From JAICKM01 sp050998805 (GTDB lineage: Bacteria; Chloroflexota; Chloroflexia; QHBQ01; JAICKM01): a stretch of DNA of 64,000 nucleotides. Under the pieces are notes generated by a model that made no database searches, had not been told where the DNA came from, and saw nothing but the letters and a program-made list of their open reading frames with translations. The stretch covers positions 1-64,000 of the forward strand of contig JBPCPV010000025.1 in NCBI GenBank assembly GCA_050998805.1, read 5' to 3'. A program made the position numbers and the translations under genes. Positions 26,113 through 33,880 of this stretch are shown here, in pieces (within the stretch, counting starts at the first letter, position 1; each line of letters starts with the position of its first letter).

Positions 26113-26261
26113 GCTGCCTTCTTGACCGTGACAGTCGCCTCGACGAGCATCGGGTGCGGCAGCCAGCCGGTGATCGGGAAGTTGCGGATGCCGCGCACCG
26201 TCTGCGCGCCGTAAAGCGCGTCGGCGGGCACTTCGACCTCGCCGAGCGAGTCACGCTCCAC
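26112..26261 (-). pseudogene. N-terminal fragment of an aspartase/fumarase-family lyase
   Basis: About 50 codons on the minus strand from GTG 26261 encode a clear class II fumarase/aspartase start: ERDSLGEVEVPADALYGAQT, then IRNFPITG and TVTVKKAAA. Homology ends at about 26112, exactly where the regulator remnant on the plus strand ends. An ATG at 26291 (MSDTTA) would be the natural start but is out of frame. All catalytic parts of the lyase are missing. Confidence 0.75.
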
Positions 26262-26389
26262 GCGCGTCGTCAGGCGGTGGTGTCGCTCATATCGGTTCGA
26301 AACTCCTGTCTGTCCTGGCAGTAGCCCGCCCTCCGAGGGGACGGGACGTCTAACCCATTCTACTACCGACCCAGGGCGACCATCAAGGC

Positions 26390-26419
26390 TTGACGGATTG
26401 GCACGCGACCTGGTAGACT
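26390..26419 (+). promoter_or_regulatory. Promoter of the leader RNA and methyltransferase gene
   Basis: TTGACG at 26390-26395, 18 bp, TAGACT at 26414-26419, with TG one base before the hexamer (TGGTAGACT). Transcription should start near 26426, about 260 nt before the methyltransferase start. Confidence 0.6.
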
Positions 26420-26425
26420 AAGGGT

Positions 26426-26625
26426 GCGGGCGTGATTTTGCGCCCTGAAAGGTAGATACGAGGATGGCTGCGATGACACGGATACGGATCCACTAGCGGC
26501 AAAGCTCCGGCTAAGGGATCATTCCTCTTGAACCTGTAACGAGCCGCGCGGTTCTTGCGTGCCGCGCTTTGCCGCTCCGCCATAACTCTCCGGCGCCGGT
26601 CCGGCGTGAGGGTTGTGGCTTTTTT
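26426..26625 (+). promoter_or_regulatory. Structured leader RNA with intrinsic terminator (candidate orphan riboswitch/attenuator)
   Basis: A 200-nt leader ending in a clear terminator: arms CCATAACTCTC and the following GAGGGTTGTGG (26580-26619), an inner GC-rich stem, then TTTTTT to 26625. Upstream, a hairpin (GGGCG 26428-26432 with CGCCC 26441-26445) precedes four nested helices: 26450-26453 with 26532-26535, 26460-26464 with 26523-26527, 26487-26491 with 26516-26520, and 26494-26497 with 26510-26513. A hairpin GCGCGG/CCGCGC (26546-26567) links to the terminator. The inner loop GGCAAAGCTCCGG slightly recalls c-di-GMP-I aptamers, but the rest does not fit. The helices are my reading, not a computed fold. 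Confidence 0.5.
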
Positions 26626-26685
26626 GCGCCCCACCAGGGGCGGCGGGCGGCTCGCAGAGCGTCGTGGACGCAAGGGAGCAAGAGG

Positions 26686-27489
26686 ATGAAAGAGAAACGC
26701 AAGGGACCGGAGCGGCGCGCGGGACCGGCCGCGCCGACGAGTTGGGACGACGTGGCCGGATGGTATGACGGCTGGGTCGGGGCGTCGGGCAGCCTGCACC
26801 ACCAAGCGGTGGCAGTGCCCGCGCTGCTCGAACTGCTCTCCCCGCAGTCGGGGGAAGAGATTCTCGACGTGGGAGCCGGGCAAGGGGTGTTGGCCCCGGC
26901 CATCGCCGCGGCGGGGGCGCATTACACGGGGGTGGATGCCAGCCCGCGGCTGCTCGCCCTAGCCCGCAGGCGGCACGGCGTGCAGGGCCGCTTCCTGCTG
27001 GGCGATGCGCGCGACCTGCCGGCGGTGCGCGGGCTGCGGGCCGGCAGCTTCGCCGCGGTGACTTTCCTGCTGAGCATCCAGGATATGGAGCCGCTCGACC
27101 GGGTCTTCAGGTCGGCGGCGTGGGCGCTGGCACCGGGCGGTCGGGTGGTGCTCCTGCTGACCCACCCAGCTTTTCGAGTGCCCCGGCAGAGCGGCTGGGG
27201 CTGGGATGCGGGCCGCAAGCTCCAGTACCGGCGGGTTGACCGCTATCTGACGCCCCTGCCGGTGCCGATGAAGCAACTGCCCGGCCAGCAGCGCCCGGCC
27301 ACGCGCAGCTTCCACCGCCCGCTGAGCGCCTACGTCAACAGCCTGACCGCTGCCGGCTTGTTGGTCGAGCAGATGGCCGAGCTGCCCGGCCCGCCGTCTG
27401 CCACTCCCGGCCCTCAGCCGGCCGCCGCCGACCGCGCCCGCAAGGAGATCCCGCTCTTCCTGGGGCTACGAGCACGAAGGGTGGCGTAG
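26686..27489 (+). CDS. Class I SAM-dependent methyltransferase
   Basis: 267 residues with a Rossmann-type methyltransferase core: motif I ILDVGAGQGVLAPAIAAAGA, the acidic residue in YTGVDASPRLL, motif II GDARDLPAV and a post-core LAPGGRVVLLLTHP. It resembles the UbiE/Methyltransf_11 group acting on small molecules rather than DNA or RNA, but no substrate is indicated. The start follows AAGGGAG. It is preceded by a long leader with an intrinsic terminator, so its expression is probably conditional. Low Lys and high Arg/Ala match the neighbouring genes. Confidence 0.8.
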   Translation: MKEKRKGPERRAGPAAPTSWDDVAGWYDGWVGASGSLHHQAVAVPALLELLSPQSGEEILDVGAGQGVLAPAIAAAGAHYTGVDASPRLLALARRRHGVQGRFLLGDARDLPAVRGLRAGSFAAVTFLLSIQDMEPLDRVFRSAAWALAPGGRVVLLLTHPAFRVPRQSGWGWDAGRKLQYRRVDRYLTPLPVPMKQLPGQQRPATRSFHRPLSAYVNSLTAAGLLVEQMAELPGPPSATPGPQPAAADRARKEIPLFLGLRARRVA

Positions 27490-27506
27490 CGCGGGGTCGC
27501 CTGCGT

Positions 27507-27947
27507 TCAGTAATCCCATGTCGGCAGCCCGACTCGGTGGGGTAAATCGGCCAGCGCTTTTTCGGGATTCGCGGTGGGAGTGCTCGCGCCGGGTTCGTTC
27601 CAGGCTAGACGCAACACGGACACCCGTCCAAACTGATCTATTCCGAGAGCGGCGTCGCGCCCGAATCCAAAGCCTGGGTGAGGAACCGGCCCTTTGCGGA
27701 GCCTGAGGTTTAGCAGACCATATTCAGCGAGCACAGTTATGTTCTCTGCACCCTCAAATTGGGCAACCATCGAAGCGACCGATAGCAACGGTTCTTCATA
27801 TAAGAAGACCTCGATATTGTACAACTTCTGGTCTTGCTTATCTCCGTCAGCTATTGCCATTACTTCGTACCAGGCAATAGGTGGTGTTGGCGCGAGCTTC
27901 AGAATAAGAAACTCGTCGGTGCGGTAGATTGGAATATCGGCCCACAT
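27507..27947 (-). CDS. Unknown protein
   Basis: 146 residues with no signal peptide or membrane segment (starts MWADIPIYRTDEFLILKLAP). I recognise no domain. A good ribosome site (GGAGGACAAGAG) precedes the ATG. It is convergent with the methyltransferase and lies just left of the inverted repeat that bounds the nuclease cassette, so it is outside that cassette. Confidence 0.5.
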   Translation of the reverse strand: MWADIPIYRTDEFLILKLAPTPPIAWYEVMAIADGDKQDQKLYNIEVFLYEEPLLSVASMVAQFEGAENITVLAEYGLLNLRLRKGPVPHPGFGFGRDAALGIDQFGRVSVLRLAWNEPGASTPTANPEKALADLPHRVGLPTWDY

Positions 27948-27967
27948 CTCTTGTCCTCCGGAATGTG

Positions 27968-28037
27968 TTTAGCGTCCGGCTACGCTCGTGGCGGGGTCAG
28001 ACCACCAACGGATTTAGGAAACGGATGAAGCGGATTT
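27968..28037 (+). repeat. Left inverted repeat of the nuclease cassette
   Basis: 70 bp, beginning TTTAGCGTCCGGCTACGCTC and ending GAAGCGGATTT; partner at 29213-29283. Confidence 0.85.
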
Positions 28038-28235
28038 GGCCCGGCGGGGCGGATGCCGTCCACGAATGCTTTGCCACGAATACACGAATGATTTCGGGCA
28101 GGGCGGGGTTGCCGGTTGGAACAGCACGAGGTGGGGCAAGAGCGTCGAGGGCAGAGCCGCTCTCCCACAGTTCGTCCCTTGCCAGCCTTGACCACATCTG
28201 TTGGGCATGAGGCTCCTCGGATTCGCCTATTTCCC

Positions 28236-29153
28236 TCACCGCCTCAATTTTTCAACCGACTCAGCAAGCTCGTCGTAGGTGGCGTGGAGGGGGTGCATGG
28301 AGCGGAGGCGGTTTAAAGACAGGGTTTTTTGCTCGCGGACCTGGTCATTCAACGTTGCTGCCCGGATAAGATAGAACTCCCACTGGTCCAAGTCCAACGG
28401 ATCGAGTGTCGCCTTGTCCTGGTGGTTCAGCACACAGAATACGTAGATGTCCGCTTGTCGGCGAACCTCGGGTTCCAAGACGTTGGTCGCAGTGTCAAAT
28501 AGGCGCGTCGGGCGTATGCCGAACACGATGCTCGAGAGCTTCTTATGATACCAGGACTGCAGGTAGGCCGCAGACTTGACTTCGATTTTGACGTCGCCCC
28601 ACAGGAGGTCATATGCATCCCATTCTATCCGGACGGGGTCGGTCAGTCCAAGCGCCCGTGCGACGATGTACTCGGCCAGCACCCCGCGGGCAGTGTTGCC
28701 GACCAGGTCCGACATGGCCCAGCGCCAGAAATCGAGCACTGTTGCATCGAGGCGCGCCCCGTCCCGATGAAGCGCCTCGTCGCCGGTTTTGCGAGTCAAC
28801 ACCAGTTTCGGATAGTCTATGATCAGCGCCTCCCGAGCGATAACCGACCGCTTTGCCGGACGTTCCTGACGCGGGCGTCTGGGAAGCGGATCGCAGGAGC
28901 GGCAGTAGTCGAGAGGCACCGAGCGCTCCGCCGCCCAGGCTTCCAACTCGTTGGGGTCCTCTCCGCAGATCTTGTGCTTTGCCGTGGTGACGGCCAGCCA
29001 ACCAGGGGCGGACTGGATATGGGTGCAGTGGGCGCGGTGGAGCATCATCTGGCCACGCCCCCGCTGCGGGGCATTGATCACGAAACCGGCCGGATGCCCT
29101 TCCGCCCATGCCGTATACGCTGCTTCGTCTTCCGCCTTATTGAAGTCCAACAC
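28236..29153 (-). CDS. Putative PD-(D/E)XK nuclease with Cys/His-rich N-domain
   Basis: 305 residues. The C-terminal domain shows a restriction-endonuclease-like core: a helix GVLAEYIVARALGL, an Asp in EWDAYDLLWGD, then the I-E-V-K signature in DVKIEVKSAAYLQSW. This fits PD-(D/E)XK nucleases. The N-domain has conserved metal-site-like residues (LHRAHCTHI, KICGEDPNELEAWA, YCRSC). I cannot assign a name; related proteins are often annotated as hypothetical or restriction endonucleases. No DNA methyltransferase accompanies it. Transcribed leftwards within the inverted-repeat cassette; the start ATG 29153 has no strong ribosome site. Confidence 0.6.
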   Translation of the reverse strand: MLDFNKAEDEAAYTAWAEGHPAGFVINAPQRGRGQMMLHRAHCTHIQSAPGWLAVTTAKHKICGEDPNELEAWAAERSVPLDYCRSCDPLPRRPRQERPAKRSVIAREALIIDYPKLVLTRKTGDEALHRDGARLDATVLDFWRWAMSDLVGNTARGVLAEYIVARALGLTDPVRIEWDAYDLLWGDVKIEVKSAAYLQSWYHKKLSSIVFGIRPTRLFDTATNVLEPEVRRQADIYVFCVLNHQDKATLDPLDLDQWEFYLIRAATLNDQVREQKTLSLNRLRSMHPLHATYDELAESVEKLRR

Positions 29154-29212
29154 TATCCCGTTCCCCGATCCTGCCTATTGCACCTCCGGCTGTCCGGCCC
29201 CGCTACCGCACT

Positions 29213-29283
29213 AAATCCGTTTCATCTGTTTCCTAAATCCGTTGGCGGTCTGCCCCCCACAACGAGCATAGCCGGACGCTAAA
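29213..29283 (-). repeat. Right inverted repeat of the nuclease cassette
   Basis: 71 bp, the inverted partner of 27968-28037 at roughly 89 percent identity by eye. Confidence 0.85.
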
Positions 29284-29294
29284 TATACCCGCAT

Positions 29295-30087
29295 CTACGG
29301 CTCTGGTACAGTGATCGTAGGATCGTCGAACCGACTGAGAGTCATCGTCAGATCCTTGAACTGCATCGAGGGCATCGGAACTTTTTCGGGCATCGAGCTA
29401 TATATTGAGCGAATCAATTCCCAATCCTCATCTCCGACGTCGAGCGGCTGGGTCTTTCCGGGAATCGAGCTGGATGTCGAGTGAAGGTGCGCCGCCCCCA
29501 TCCGCATCTGTGTACCGGGCCCTGTAGAGTAGGTGAATCTAGATAAATAGTCCGTGCGCGGATCAATCCAGACATCTACACGTCCGCTCATCGGGCGAGC
29601 GTCGAATGATAGCCAAGTGGCACTGCCACGCATTGGTGTCCTGAAGTTGAGTTTGCCGGCGAAATGACTGCATTGCGCCCCGTTGATAGCCTCTTCGCCT
29701 GCTGGTGAAAAGTAAGCATCTTTCATAAAGCTGAGATTGCCTGGGAAGCCGCTCAAGAGAAATCTGGGTCGCTGTCATGCGTCCGAGCAAGTCTGAAAGG
29801 CTGTCAGTGGTGATGGGTAGCAATGAAGCCAGAGTAATCTCCTTCGGGTGGATGGCCTCAGCGATTATGATGTGTTCAACCGCCTGCCCGTTTATCGTGC
29901 CCGTAACCCGAATCCGGTCTGGCGCAACGTAATCACCTTCGAGGTCAGTCGGGTATCCCGTCGTAACCAGCGTGAAATGGAAGCTCTTCGCTCGCTGGGT
30001 ATTGGAAATCGCTCGCAGAATGAGTTCCCGATCCGCATTCGATAGGGGAGATGCATCTGGTGTGTTCGGTGAGTCTAGGTGCGTCAT
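29295..30087 (-). pseudogene. LppX/LprAFG-like (LolA-fold) protein gene, frameshifted near 29765
   Basis: Two minus-strand frames encode successive parts of one protein. The first, from ATG 30087, gives REL, then SNTQRAKSFHFTLVTTGYPT and LEGDYVAPDRIRVTG. The second, from about 29765, gives GFPGNLSFMKDAYFSPAGEE and RVDVWIDPRTDYLSRFTYS. The pattern (fatty substrate-binding half-barrel) recalls LppX/LprAFG lipoproteins that carry lipids. No lipobox is present after the chosen start, so the N-terminus may also be damaged. One inserted or lost base near 29757-29775 explains the break. Confidence 0.6.
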
Positions 30088-30241
30088 TGCCGTGAATCCT
30101 CCCAGACGGAGTTGAGTTGCAGGAAGCCAGCCTCCTCTGCCACACAGCCCCATTCTAGCACATTCGCCGCAGCCTTGCATTGCACCCCACTCGGAGAAAC
30201 CTTCGTGACTTCGTTCCTTCGCGGCTCCGTAGCTCGCTCCG

Positions 30242-30270
30242 TTGCGCGTCCCCGGCAAAAGCCTTATAAT
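30242..30270 (+). promoter_or_regulatory. polA promoter giving a leaderless mRNA
   Basis: TTGCGC at 30242-30247, 17 bp, TATAAT at 30265-30270. The polA ATG starts at 30276, where transcription itself should begin, so no ribosome site is possible. Confidence 0.65.
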
Positions 30271-30275
30271 GGGCC

Positions 30276-33146
30276 ATGACCGATGAACCCACCGCGCCCG
30301 GCGCGCGCCCGACCCTGCTGCTGGTTGACGGCTATGCCCTGATCTATCGGGCGTACCACGCGCTGCCGGCGACCATGATGACGAAGGCCGGGGAGCCGAC
30401 GAACGCCGTGCTCGGCTTCACGACCATGCTGCTCGACACCATACGCAAGGAGCAGCCGGAGTACCTGGCCGTCGCCTTCGACCGTGGGCGCACCTTCCGT
30501 CACGACCTCTCGAGCGCGTATAAGGCGACCCGTGCCAAGATGCCGAGCGACCTGCGCGGGCAGATCGAGCGCGTTCGCGACATATTGGACGCGCTCAGGA
30601 CGCCGATCTTCGAGCAGGAGGGTTTCGAGGCCGACGACGTGATCGGCACCCTCGCGCAGCAGGCCGAGCATCAGGGCATCCGCACCCTCGTCGTCACCGG
30701 AGATATGGACGAGCTACAGCTGGTGACCGCGAACACCGAGGTGGTGACGCCCACCGGCTACGGGCGCTTCAACGAGACGAAGCTCTACGACACCGCCGCC
30801 GTCGAGGAACGGTACGGCTTCGGCCCAAAGCTGATCCCCGACTACAAGGCGCTGACCGGAGACAAGTCGGACAACATCGCCGGCGTGCGCGGGATCGGTG
30901 AGAAGACCGCGACCGCGCTGCTACAGCAATACGGCTCGCTCGAGGGCATACTCGAGCACCTCGACGAAGTGAAGCCGAAGAAGGCGCAGGAAGCCTTGCG
31001 TGAGCACTCCGAGCAGGCCCTATTGAGCAAGCGCCTGGCGACCATCGTCTGTGACCTGCCCTTGAAGCTCGACCTGACCCTGTGCCGGGCCGCCGACTTC
31101 GACCGCGAACGCCTGGTGGAGCTATTCCGCACGCTCGAGTTCCGCAACCTGCTCGCCAAGATGCCTGGCGCCCCTCCGCCCCCACCGCAGCCGGAGGCAC
31201 CGGCGCGACCGCCCGGCCCCGTGCAGCAGATGGCCCTCTTCGCCGACGACGGAGCCGTCGCCGCGATGGCTGCTGTAGATGCGGCGGCGGATGCGGGCGT
31301 GATGCCGCCCGGCTACCAACTCGTGACCACCCAGAAGCAGCTGGACGCGCTCGCCCGCCGCCTCCGGGAGGTCGAACACTTCGCCTGGGACGTGGAAAGC
31401 ACCTCGAAAGAGGAGATGCTGGCCGACCTGGTAGGGTTTTCCGTCTCGCCCGCGCCCGGCGAATCCTACTACATCCCGATGGCGCACGTCGCCCAGCCGG
31501 GCGAACCGCCTCCGGAGCAGCTGCCGCTCGAGGCGGTGAAGGCCGCGCTCGGCCCTATCTTCGCCGCCGAAAAGCCACTCAAAGACGCGCACAACGCGAA
31601 GTACGACCTGATGGTGATGGCCCGCGCCGGCATCCCTATAAACACCGAGGGCCTCGGCGTGGACACGATGATCGTGGCCTACTTGCTCGGCGAGCGGTCG
31701 AAGGGACTGAAAGACCTGGCCTTCACCCGCCTCGGCGTCGAAATGACCCCGATCACCGCGCTGATCGGCAGCGGGCGCGGGCAGATCACCTTCGACCATG
31801 TGCCGATCGTGAAGGCGGGGGCATACGGTGCCGCCGACGCCGACATGACGCTGCGGCTCAATGAGGCGATGGTGCCGGAGCTAGAGGCCATGCCGGACCT
31901 CTGGCGGCTGTTCAACGAGCTGGAGATGCCGTTGGTGCCTGTGCTCGCCGACATGGAGCTCGCCGGGATCTACGTGGATGTGTCGCTCCTCCAGAGCCTC
32001 TCGACGGAGCTGTTCAAGAAGATGGCCGAACTCGAAGCCCAGATTTTTGAGGCGGCGGGCCACCCGTTCAACATCAACTCGTCGCAGCAGCTCGGCCAAG
32101 TGCTCTTCGAGGAGCTTGCGCTGGCCGGCAAGTCGCGCACCAAGACCGGCTACTCGACCAGCCAGGAGGTGCTCGACAACATCCGCCACCTGCACCCGAT
32201 CATTGACCTGGTGAGCGAGTGGCGCTCGATGAACAAGCTCAAGTCCACTTACTTGGACGCCCTGCCGCTGCTCGTGAACCCGACGACGGGGCGGGTGCAT
32301 ACCTCGTTCAACCAGACGGTCGCCGCCACCGGGCGGCTGAGTTCGTCCAACCCGAACCTCCAAAACATCCCGGTGCGAACCGAGGCCGGGCGGGTCATCC
32401 GCCACGCCTTCGTCGCCGACAACAACTCACCGCACCCGCTGGTGCCGCGCCCGGCCACGCTCTACGCCGCCGACTACTCGCAGATCGAGCTGCGGATCCT
32501 CGCCCACATGACCGGCGAAGAGACGCTGGTGAGCGTCTTCCGCGAGGGCGGCGATGTCCATGCGGCGACGGCAGCCGAACTGTTCGACGTGCCGCTCTCT
32601 GAGGTCAAGCCGGAGATGCGCTACCTGGCGAAGCGGATCAACTTCGGCGTGCTCTACGGCATGGGGACATATGGCCTCACGCGCGACACCAGCCTGACCC
32701 ATCAGGACGCGCAGGGCTTCCTCGAACGCTACTGGGCACGCTACCCGAAGATCCGCAGCTTCATGGACGAGACCTTGAAGGAGGCGCGCAAGACCGGCTA
32801 TGTGATGACCCTGCTGGGACGGCGGCGCTACATGCCTGAGCTACAGTCGTCGAACGGCGGGGTACGGCAGGCCGCCGAGCGCGCGGCGATCAACGCCCCG
32901 GTGCAGGGAACCGCCGCCGACATAATCAAGATCGCCATGATCCGCCTCCACCGCGAGCTACAGCAACGCAAGCTGGCCTGCCGGATGCTCTTGCAGGTGC
33001 ATGATGAACTGCTGTTCGAGCTGCCCGAAGCCGAGCTTGATGAAGTGGACAGCCTGGTCTGCGAGACGATGGAGAACGCATTCGCTATGGACGTGCCGCT
33101 CAAAGTCGAGACGAAGCACGGGCGTAGCTGGGGGGAGATGGAGTGA
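30276..33146 (+). CDS. polA: DNA polymerase I (5' nuclease, proofreading exonuclease and polymerase)
   Basis: 956 residues. The 5' nuclease domain (1-290) opens LLLVDGYALIYRAYHALP and keeps GFEADDVIGTLA and TGDKSDNIAGVRGIGEKTA. The 3'-5' exonuclease looks active: DVES near residue 372, NAKYD, and YGAADADMTLRL. The polymerase has motif A (ADYSQIELRILAH, about 730), motif B (RYLAKRINFGVLYGMGTYG) and motif C (QVHDELLFEL, about 909). It fills gaps and removes RNA primers. A Pro/Ala linker joins the first two domains. It overlaps rph by 4 bp. Confidence 0.97.
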   Translation: MTDEPTAPGARPTLLLVDGYALIYRAYHALPATMMTKAGEPTNAVLGFTTMLLDTIRKEQPEYLAVAFDRGRTFRHDLSSAYKATRAKMPSDLRGQIERVRDILDALRTPIFEQEGFEADDVIGTLAQQAEHQGIRTLVVTGDMDELQLVTANTEVVTPTGYGRFNETKLYDTAAVEERYGFGPKLIPDYKALTGDKSDNIAGVRGIGEKTATALLQQYGSLEGILEHLDEVKPKKAQEALREHSEQALLSKRLATIVCDLPLKLDLTLCRAADFDRERLVELFRTLEFRNLLAKMPGAPPPPPQPEAPARPPGPVQQMALFADDGAVAAMAAVDAAADAGVMPPGYQLVTTQKQLDALARRLREVEHFAWDVESTSKEEMLADLVGFSVSPAPGESYYIPMAHVAQPGEPPPEQLPLEAVKAALGPIFAAEKPLKDAHNAKYDLMVMARAGIPINTEGLGVDTMIVAYLLGERSKGLKDLAFTRLGVEMTPITALIGSGRGQITFDHVPIVKAGAYGAADADMTLRLNEAMVPELEAMPDLWRLFNELEMPLVPVLADMELAGIYVDVSLLQSLSTELFKKMAELEAQIFEAAGHPFNINSSQQLGQVLFEELALAGKSRTKTGYSTSQEVLDNIRHLHPIIDLVSEWRSMNKLKSTYLDALPLLVNPTTGRVHTSFNQTVAATGRLSSSNPNLQNIPVRTEAGRVIRHAFVADNNSPHPLVPRPATLYAADYSQIELRILAHMTGEETLVSVFREGGDVHAATAAELFDVPLSEVKPEMRYLAKRINFGVLYGMGTYGLTRDTSLTHQDAQGFLERYWARYPKIRSFMDETLKEARKTGYVMTLLGRRRYMPELQSSNGGVRQAAERAAINAPVQGTAADIIKIAMIRLHRELQQRKLACRMLLQVHDELLFELPEAELDEVDSLVCETMENAFAMDVPLKVETKHGRSWGEME

Positions 33147-33877
33147 CCCGTGCCGACGGGCGCGCCGATGACGAGCTACGCCCAGTCCGCATCACTCCAC
33201 GCTTCCAGGCCGGGCCTACAGGCTCGGTACTGATCGAGGCCGGGGGCACCCGCGTCGCCTGCGCGGTGAGCGTGGACCCGAAGGTGCCGCCCTGGATGGC
33301 AGGCAAGGGCCGGGGCTGGCTGACCGCCGAGTACGGGATGCTGCCCGGCTCGTCGCCGCAACGCATCCCCCGACCGACGCTGAAGCCCGACGGACGGGCG
33401 ACCGAGATCCAGAGGCTGATCGGGCGCTCGCTGCGGGCGATGGTTGATCTCAACCGCCTCGGCGAGCTGACGTTGCTGGTGGACTGCGACGTGATAGACG
33501 CCGACGGCGGAACCCGCACCGCCGCGGTCACCGGCGCGGCCGTCGCCGTGGTGCTGGCGCTGGCCCGCGCCCGCGCGTCCGGCCTGCTGCCGGACGGCGA
33601 CGCCCTGCCCCTGCGCGGCTTGGTCGCCGCAGTCAGTGTCGGCCTCGTGGACGGAGCTGTTTGCCTCGACCTGCCCTACGCCGAGGACTCCCGCGCCGCA
33701 GTGGACTGCAATCTCGTGATGACCAGTGCGGGCGAATGGATCGAAGTGCAGGCGACCGCCGAGCACGGCTCGTTCACCTCGCAGACCCTGGCCGAGTTTC
33801 TCCGCCTCGGCGAGATCGGCATACGGCAGCTCTTCGCAGTTCAGCGGTCCGTGCTGGCCGCAGAGGGGATCGAGTAG
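33143..33877 (+). CDS. rph: Ribonuclease PH
   Basis: 244 residues from a GTG start that overlaps the polA stop. The RNase PH core is present: RPVRITPRF near the start, GRGWLTAEYGMLPGSSPQR, RATEIQRLIGRSLRAMVD, and DCDVIDADGGTRTAA, with the phosphate-binding Arg/Thr of GGTRTAA. It trims tRNA 3' ends by phosphorolysis. The C-terminal QATAEHGSFTSQTLAEFL is typical. It ends 3 bp from the convergent aminotransferase-like gene. Confidence 0.92.
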   Translation: MTRADGRADDELRPVRITPRFQAGPTGSVLIEAGGTRVACAVSVDPKVPPWMAGKGRGWLTAEYGMLPGSSPQRIPRPTLKPDGRATEIQRLIGRSLRAMVDLNRLGELTLLVDCDVIDADGGTRTAAVTGAAVAVVLALARARASGLLPDGDALPLRGLVAAVSVGLVDGAVCLDLPYAEDSRAAVDCNLVMTSAGEWIEVQATAEHGSFTSQTLAEFLRLGEIGIRQLFAVQRSVLAAEGIE

Positions 33878-33880
33878 CCG

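Larger units (their letters stand above)
27968..29283. mobile_element. Cassette: nuclease gene between 70-bp inverted repeats
   Basis: 27968-28037 and the reverse complement of 29213-29283 match at about 63 of 71 positions. Shared blocks are TTTAGCGTCCGGCTA, then GCTCGT, then CCAACGGATTTAGGAAAC and GGATTT. The 1.3-kb unit holds one intact gene (28236-29153, minus strand) and non-coding flanks. No transposase and no obvious target duplication are seen. It may be a mobile cassette, or two copies of a dispersed repeat in opposite orientation. Confidence 0.55.

Noticed and set aside
26426..26579. c-di-GMP-I (GEMM) riboswitch in the methyltransferase leader
   Set aside because: GCAAAGCTCCGGCT resembles part of the aptamer, but the preceding receptor/tetraloop arm and the closing GGTAGC-type strand are absent.
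26686..29153. Restriction-modification system (methyltransferase plus nuclease)
   Set aside because: The methyltransferase is of the small-molecule type without DNA-methylase motifs (no NPPY/DPPY or PCQ), has its own leader, and lies outside the inverted-repeat cassette.
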